Source: Aquilaria yunnanensis
Lineage: Eukaryota; Streptophyta; Magnoliopsida; Malvales; Thymelaeaceae
Assembly (NCBI GenBank): GCA_039654915.1
Contig: CM077593.1
Span: 34,132,501 to 34,196,500, forward strand
DNA length: 64,000 bases
Reading direction: 5' to 3'
Below the pieces are notes generated by a model. That model worked only from the letters and a program-made list of their open reading frames with translations. It had not been told where the DNA came from and did not search any database. The position numbers were made by a program, and so were the translations under genes. Shown here piece by piece: positions 58,070 to 64,000 of the stretch; position 1 is the stretch's first letter; every line of letters starts with the position of its first letter.

Positions 58070-60757
58070 CTATAACTCCAACTGATGTAAATGTTGAAAA
58101 ACTTCACAGTAGATAATGTTACGGGTTGATGAACAGTGAGAGGGGTCTTCTCCTTCCAACATGACACGAAAACCTAATGGAGAGGTAACATGGGATGTAG
58201 CGACATAAAGTTGACCATGGGTAAAAATTGGCTGTGGAAGATAAGGGCTGACATAATTGAATGTCTGTCCCTGGCTTTTATTTATGGTCATCGCAAAATA
58301 AACTTTAAGTGGGAACTATCTTTGAGAGAACAGGAATAGCAGATTAGTATCAGAAGGGACCATTTCAACATGAGGTATGAAAAATCGACGACCTGAATTC
58401 AAACCGGTGATAATTTCAGCTTCAATCACCCTATTAACCAACCATGTCACAACTAATCAAGTACCATTGCATAAACTGATTGATTGGTTCAAACTATGAA
58501 GCAACATGATTGGGACACCAGGCTTTAAGTGTAGTTCATGGTTTAGGAAACCAGAAAATTTGAATGTGTTAAGGTACTCAGTAGGATATAAAGTTGAGTG
58601 CATTTCAAAATTATCAAATACTAGTGAAACTTTATCAGCACTGAGAAATGTGTGTATAAACTTTATTAGCGCTGAGAAATGTGTGTATCTCATTAGGGAA
58701 GAGACTCATGACATGATCATTCACCTTATCAACAATGTTATTTGTGCAGGACAATATAGAGTGCTTTCTCAGGTATTTTAGTTCCTGATACTATGCAACC
58801 AAATCTGGATATGTTGATGGAGTAATGTCACTAAGTGGATCCCCAGATGAAGGAATTAAGAAATCATGAGGAATATCAATCCAGGTAAGTTCCTCTGTAT
58901 CCTCTGACATTTACTGTGCTGGAAGTGAACCCTCACCCATTCTCATGATCTAGTCATTGAACGAGGAGATAGATGGTGATGAAGAATTGTGCAGTCGTAT
59001 ATTCTCAGTGAGAGTGAAGATTTTGCAGTGAACCTGGAGTGGTGATGAGAAGATTGATGCACGTACAATATGAGCTCGACTGCCATGAGAAATAACCGGT
59101 AAAATCTGCCTAAAGTCTCTTTCTAGAACAACCAGTATACCCCTAAATACCTTACTCATGGCAGTAGGATCACCCATACTGATGATGTCTCAAAAGCTGT
59201 GATCAACAGCCTAAAATGTGTGCCTGTGTACCATATGAGCTTCATCCCAAATGAGCATACTTGTATTGGAAATTAGCTGAGCCAATGGTGTTGATCACTT
59301 GATGTTGCATATGGATATATCTTCAATAGGAATGGGTATCTTAAGCCTTGAATGCATTGTGGTTCCTCTCGGTAAAAGGAGTGCTACTATTCTAAAAGAT
59401 GTGATAGGTACAACAATTTTCCCCGAAGACCATAGCTTAGAAATAATTGTGCACCTTAAAAATGTCTTACCAGTCCCTTCACTACCATGCATAAAGAAAG
59501 ATTCTCCAGTATGTGAGTCAACGACATTAATCAGTGTGAAGCACACATGTCGTTGGCCATTGTTAACTGATAGCCAAAGGAGATTTTTCCTAGTAGAGTT
59601 GTTCAATAAGTGAAGAATTCTGGGCTATCATTCTAGGGTCAATTTTAGGATAAGGCATTTGTTTGAATTCCTGTAAAGTTTGGCCAACTCTATTAAGCGC
59701 TTGCTTTATCTCGTGAAGTGCATAATTTTGTTGCTTAGCATCAGTTATAATTAGTTTAGAGTTGTTTGAAATCCTTTCTTGTCGATGCAAGATGTCCTTT
59801 GATAATAACTAAGCATTTCGCATCCATAGGTTTAATGGGTCATCAACATTGCAGAATAGTAAGAATGTGACAAATAACTCATACAGTTGATTTTTGGAAG
59901 CCTAATGCACCACTTCACGTGTACACTGGTGCCATTCCCCATCACCTTATAAAAGACCCAATGCAGAACAGGCATCTTGAAAACTATCGTACTGAACTCC
60001 ATTAATAGTCCTAATTTGTACGTATGATGATGGCCCTTTAACCACATTGAGGAGCATATGAAGGTAAAATTTACCTCCTGCTGTATGGTGAACAAAATAT
60101 GATCTTCCAACACTATGACCACTTTGACAATGTTTCCACTTTTTTTGTCTGCCTATGCCATATAAACCATTCGGGGAATTGCACATACATTAGTGTTCTA
60201 GCAAAGATCATCATGGGAATTACAATGCATTTAGGCCTCCAATTTTTTCATACTCTCTTCATGAGCACGTGCAACATCTTGAAGGTCATCTCATCATAAA
60301 CAATGTTTTGCTCACCTGGTAAATGGAAAGATGGCCTTTTAATGACAGGATGATGCTCATAGATGAAGAACCTAAAGATACGATAGCAGGCCTTACATGC
60401 AGAAACAAATCTGCAGTCCATATATTGTTTAATTTCATCATGACCATTCACATTTGATGTATTTGTAGCTCCATCAGTTCTTCCACCATGTTCGATGAAA
60501 ACAGTTAACATATCTGGTCCCTTACAAAATATTTACATAAGTACTTGATGCACATGTCTTTGTTTGTCAACTCCACATTGACATGGCAGTCATACTTAAC
60601 AACCAAGTCCAAATTATGAGGCATGACCCATCGGTTATCCAACGGTACTCTTTTAATAGTTGCAACATGGTTATTTCTCTTCCATCTATAAATAGGGAAT
60701 CCATTCTGATTTATGGTTGTCTCACACTAAAATACCCGTGGGTAATATTTTGAACAT
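58070..60757 (-). pseudogene. Helitron RepHel pseudogene, C-terminal part (PIF1-like helicase)
   Basis: Minus-strand fragments in order: NGFPIYRW and the Rep C-terminal region (about 60750-60600), KQYMDCRFVSACKACYRIF and RPSFHLPGEQNIVYDEM (60511-60248), GRSYFVHHTAGGKFYLHML (60186-59947), and helicase with Walker A GSEGTGKTF (59500-59480). These are followed by LLLPRGTTMHSRLKIPIP, VVLERDFRQILPVI, YPTEYLNTFKFSGFLNHEL, and finally TINKSQGQTFNYV and HGQLYVATSHV (58291-58070). Motif order matches plant Helitron helicases. At least five frame changes or stops are visible. Confidence 0.85.
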
Positions 60758-63225
60758 TATTATTAAGCATGCATGAGCAGTGAGGGTGTTATCAACTTTG
60801 GGGTACTCTAGTTATGGTGCCAAAATTGTGCATTTAAAACTCCTAGGGTTGGTATGTTTTATAGGCCATTAGAACAATACCCTTAGTATGCATACCCAAG
60901 TGGCCCTCCTGGGCACTATGTAAATGCATGCATATTGGTCCAACTATTACATAAATATTCAAATTTTATGCACACCATGGCAACAAGGAAGGAAAACACT
61001 GGCACAAGTCTTAATCTTGGCTACCACACATTTGGCAATCTTGTTAAGTTTAAGTAAGCAGTCACTGCACCTGAAACTTCCTCAAAAAAATTGTATTAAT
61101 CTAGCCATGTACCCCCTGTTTTCTTTGCTTCATTATCAAGTAGAGACTTAAACCAAACTAGGGAATTTGGCTTTACATCAATAGCCCACCGATGGACCAA
61201 GTTATAGATTTTTTAAGTTGGTTACAAAATTCTGATCAAATGAACAGTAACTCAGCCAACTTTGCAACATCATAACTTTGGCTATAGGGCTCCAAATGTA
61301 GAAATTAAAAATCCCATTTAAACCTCTAAATGTGCTCTAGGTGTGGTAAAAAATTCATACCAAGATTCATTCTATAGAACTTTGAGTGCAAGGTCGAAAT
61401 TTTGTCCACTTTTGGACCATTATGCCAATACAAAATTTCATAAGTGTGCAAACACTTCATTCACAAAGGGTAAGCCCTCCAAGGCTATCCTATACATGTC
61501 CAATACACATAGGAATTACATGCTCTTGCATCTAGTAACTTTATGTGGCCAAAACAGAATTTACAAACAAGCAGCCTATCATTCACACTTAGACAGCTTA
61601 TGCATCACATTCACATACATAGCGAAAACATTACTCAAATGTTCACACTTGTCTCAATTTACATACACTACATGTATGTTCATACATGCACTACATAATG
61701 GTCTTAACTAAGCAAATATGTACCCTAAGTTATAGGAGTGCCTGAGACACAATGGGCTCCAGAAATAGGATGCTAGACAGCTGCTGCATAACACAATAAG
61801 CACCATCACTAAAAATACCAAATGTGCTCCTAAAATCACCAAAATTTCCAGATCACAACCAGACATATGGAAGTTTAAGTACCTAAAATTTCAGATCAAA
61901 ACTCAAACCACAAAGGTCAGTTTGAATGTGATCTTTCTACTGGACCTGAAATGGGCAGATTTGAGAAGAGTAAGTTTCATTGTGAAACTTAGTAAGGGTA
62001 ACACTTGTACTCTTAAGGAAATGTGACCCTCATTAAAACCTTCATCCAAAGACACTAAAATACAAAATTACAATGCATATGTACAAGGTATAGCAACTAA
62101 ATGCAGCAACTATTCACAACCAACAAACACATCAAATGCGGCAGCAACATAAACCATAGGTTAGTCCATAAAACATGCAATAAACTTAAGTAAATCACTA
62201 TGATGGCCCTCCTCAAGCTTAAGCTTGGTCTTAGGAGAGCTTTAACACTATTTAGTACCAACTTTGAGCTCTAGAAACCCTTACATTCGCTGTCATCATT
62301 AGGCACTTCACAGTAGGTCACAAAACCTTCACTAAGTGCACTCCCCTCACTAAGCTTGGTTCATCAAGCTTTTGGCTCTCTTCCAAACTTAGCACAAGCT
62401 CCATGGATGTTTGAATAATATAGTAAACAGTCTATGAGAGCAAGAGAACTCCTTACTATGAGTGTATGCCGAAATTGGAGCTTGATCCTAGGTGCACTCA
62501 AGTCTTAGCACCAAAATAGCTTCCAATTGCCCTTTCTTGCTTTCAATTGTAACTAATTGCAACCTTGGAGGTATGGTGGCTGTGGAAGAAGTATGGAGGT
62601 GGAAGGGCTATGTTTTTGCTGTTGGAAGAGACCAAATGTGAGAGATAAGGATAAAGATGGCCACTTATATGGACTTAAGTGCATAAACACACTTAACTAG
62701 TCTTAACCATGCTTTATGTCATTTTCCTTGCTATAAGACCATGGTTTCTTAGTCTTAATTTCTTGGCCCACATTTGACTTCCTTTCCATGATTTGGCCAA
62801 CCCTTCCTTGAGTAGGATAACTACAAAATATCTCAATTTGACTTAAGTCAAAGGCATGGACAACCAAAGGCCTACACTATGACACTTAGTTTCTTAAGTC
62901 TTTTGTGTTTTCTTTGTCCAAACTTGTCTTCCACAAGCAATTTGGTTCCCCAATAGTACTTTCATACCATCCATATCCTTCTCATAACTCTCCTTAGCTT
63001 TCTTTTGAGAGTTTTGCAATTGAGTACCCAAATTTCCAAAACCTTACAAAAAAATCCATAGGTTACTTGACAAATAAGCAATCCTTAAGGCTTTTCTCGG
63101 GAGCCAAGTTATTAACTTGAAACACTTTTAAGGTGGTGTTAATCATATATTTTACCCCTCACACTTCAATCACTATGGTGAGAATTATACAATATAATGG
63201 TTTTTGACCATTATGCCACACTTTG
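60758..63225. mobile_element. Unidentified 2.47 kb insertion in the Helitron Rep gene
   Basis: Coding similarity to Helitron Rep stops near 60757 and resumes near 63226, in the NGKC..YYPR region. The inserted DNA has no convincing ORF. On the plus strand it is rich in CTT/AAG words (for example around 62200-62600), which recalls long gypsy LTRs such as those of C and D in minus orientation, but I could not match it to them. It may be a solo LTR; borders and target duplication are not resolved. Confidence 0.5.
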
Positions 63226-64000
63226 TAATTCTCCCATTTTGTGAGGTAGTAATGAAGGGTTAGTTGCTCCGCATGGCCCATGAACCGTGTGTAAAACCAC
63301 AGCAAAAAACCTAATTAAGTCCTTTTGTTTATCTAGGAACTCTGTAGATATAAAACAATCAATCTTATGTGGAGTGTTTACCTTGTCATCAGTATGGAGG
63401 AAAAAAGCTATGTGTGCATGAGAAAGGCCACATTTTTTAAATTCAACTGTGCAAAGGTCTAAAGGGAAAACATTTATAGTAAGTGATAATTTTAAATGTC
63501 GTGTTCACATAAGGTGGTAGGGTATTAAAAGGTGAATGAAAGTGTAGTACCTATAATGACACGTCTAAAGTGTTTTCCCTTCGTGAGGCCTTTCTAATAA
63601 TTTTCAAGTTTAATCATAAAAACATGGTCAATGATCTCAAGTCAATCCTTAGGGGGTTGGCTTGGAATGAGATCAAGGAAGTGACTGATTTTAGGCCATT
63701 TTGCGTTACATGTGAAGGTAATGAATAAATTAGGATAACCCCTGACATGGCATAATGCCTTGTAACCCTGATAATTCTAAATCATGTAACTTGGACCACC
63801 AACGAATGAAGATGGAAGAATGGTTTGTTTTCCATATGTGTCTCCTTTATTCACCACATCTTGTAGGCCACAAAGTAGTTCTGCACGAAACCGATCTCTG
63901 TGCCTCCTAAGCCACCTAAAACGTGACTCAAGGGTGACACATTAGGCATCGACTACATATTCCTAAAACAATCGGCCACCATTAAGTATTAAAGAGTCAA
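63226..64000 (-). pseudogene. Helitron Rep (rolling-circle replicator) fragment
   Basis: Minus-strand fragments in order from the window end: FRAELLCGLQDVVNKGDT, ILPSSFVGGPSYMI, RGYPNLFITFTCNAKWP, FMIKLENY and KGLTKGKHF, then HTDDKVNTPHKIDCFIS and VHGPCG near 63290. These match the conserved blocks of plant Helitron Rep proteins. Several stops and frameshifts are present. The gene continues beyond the window. Confidence 0.82.

Larger units (their letters stand above)
58070..64000 (-). mobile_element. Decayed Helitron, split by an insertion and cut by the window end
   Basis: On the minus strand, Rep-type sequence (63226-64000) and Rep end plus PIF1-like helicase (58070-60757) are colinear parts of one RepHel protein. 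They are separated by about 2.47 kb of unrelated DNA. Many frameshifts and stops are present. Helitrons move by rolling-circle replication; this copy cannot encode an active enzyme. The 5' end lies beyond the window. Confidence 0.85.

Noticed and set aside
63150..63230. A polypurine tract and LTR start bordering the insertion in the Helitron
   Set aside because: AAAATGGGAGAAT on the minus strand can equally be degraded Helitron coding sequence, and no matching left border or target duplication was found.
1..64000. CRISPR arrays, rRNA or tRNA genes
   Set aside because: None seen. The tRNA-like signals are primer-binding sites of retroelements.

Overview
This is a transposon-rich stretch of a plant nuclear genome, most likely a eudicot. 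The evidence is nested LTR retrotransposons, a hAT element, a Helitron, an intron-containing plant gene and a transposon-borne fragment of a plant MAP65 gene. Nothing bacterial or organellar is seen, and the species cannot be named from the sequence. Roughly two thirds of the window is recognisable mobile DNA; I find one intact-looking host gene.

Layout, left to right. (1) 1-6004: the 3' half of a Tat-type Ty3/gypsy element (B), ending in its LTR. (2) 6005-14763: a large LTR element with no coding capacity (C, LARD-like, minus strand); B sits inside its left LTR. (3) 14764-26233: remains of a chromovirus-type gypsy element (D, minus strand). C is inserted in its reverse transcriptase, and a young complete copia element (15471-23779, minus strand, target duplication GAATG) is inserted at its gag-protease join. 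(4) 26234-29352: AT-rich DNA with a Tat-family solo LTR (E, 28511-29347). (5) 29939-35238: a probable DNA transposon with GGCC..GTTTGG ends (F). It carries two exons of a MAP65-type microtubule-associated protein gene and is interrupted by a 3.1 kb hAT element (30115-33227) with a perfect 8-bp target duplication. (6) 36352-38281: a four-exon host gene on the minus strand for a tail-anchored protein of unknown function. (7) 38.3-42.7 kb: AT-rich intergenic DNA with one probable inverted-repeat element. (8) 42764-54097: a structurally complete Tat-type element (A, 11.3 kb, target duplication CCCTT). (9) 54.1-58.0 kb: AT-rich DNA with no clear gene. (10) 58.07 kb to the window end: a decayed Helitron (minus strand), split by a 2.5 kb insertion.

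The nesting gives an order of events: D is oldest, C entered D, B entered C, and copia entered D recently. The copia LTRs differ at about nine positions in 1.4 kb. The LTRs of A differ at about fourteen in 867 bp, and those of C at roughly one base in eight over the stretch I compared.

The most interesting structure is in the Tat elements A and B. Between pol and the 3' LTR each carries an antisense gene. Both copies can be parsed into four exons with matching splice signals, the same intron phases (1, 1, 0) and an identical 260-nt third exon. Each has a TATA box about 300 bp upstream of the antisense start codon. This looks like an independent, spliced, antisense transcription unit inside a retrotransposon. 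The gag frame of A also begins inside the LTR and reads through the primer-binding site, and the matching codons are kept at the ends of two other LTRs in the window. All retroelement genes seen here carry stops or frameshifts, so these copies are probably non-autonomous.
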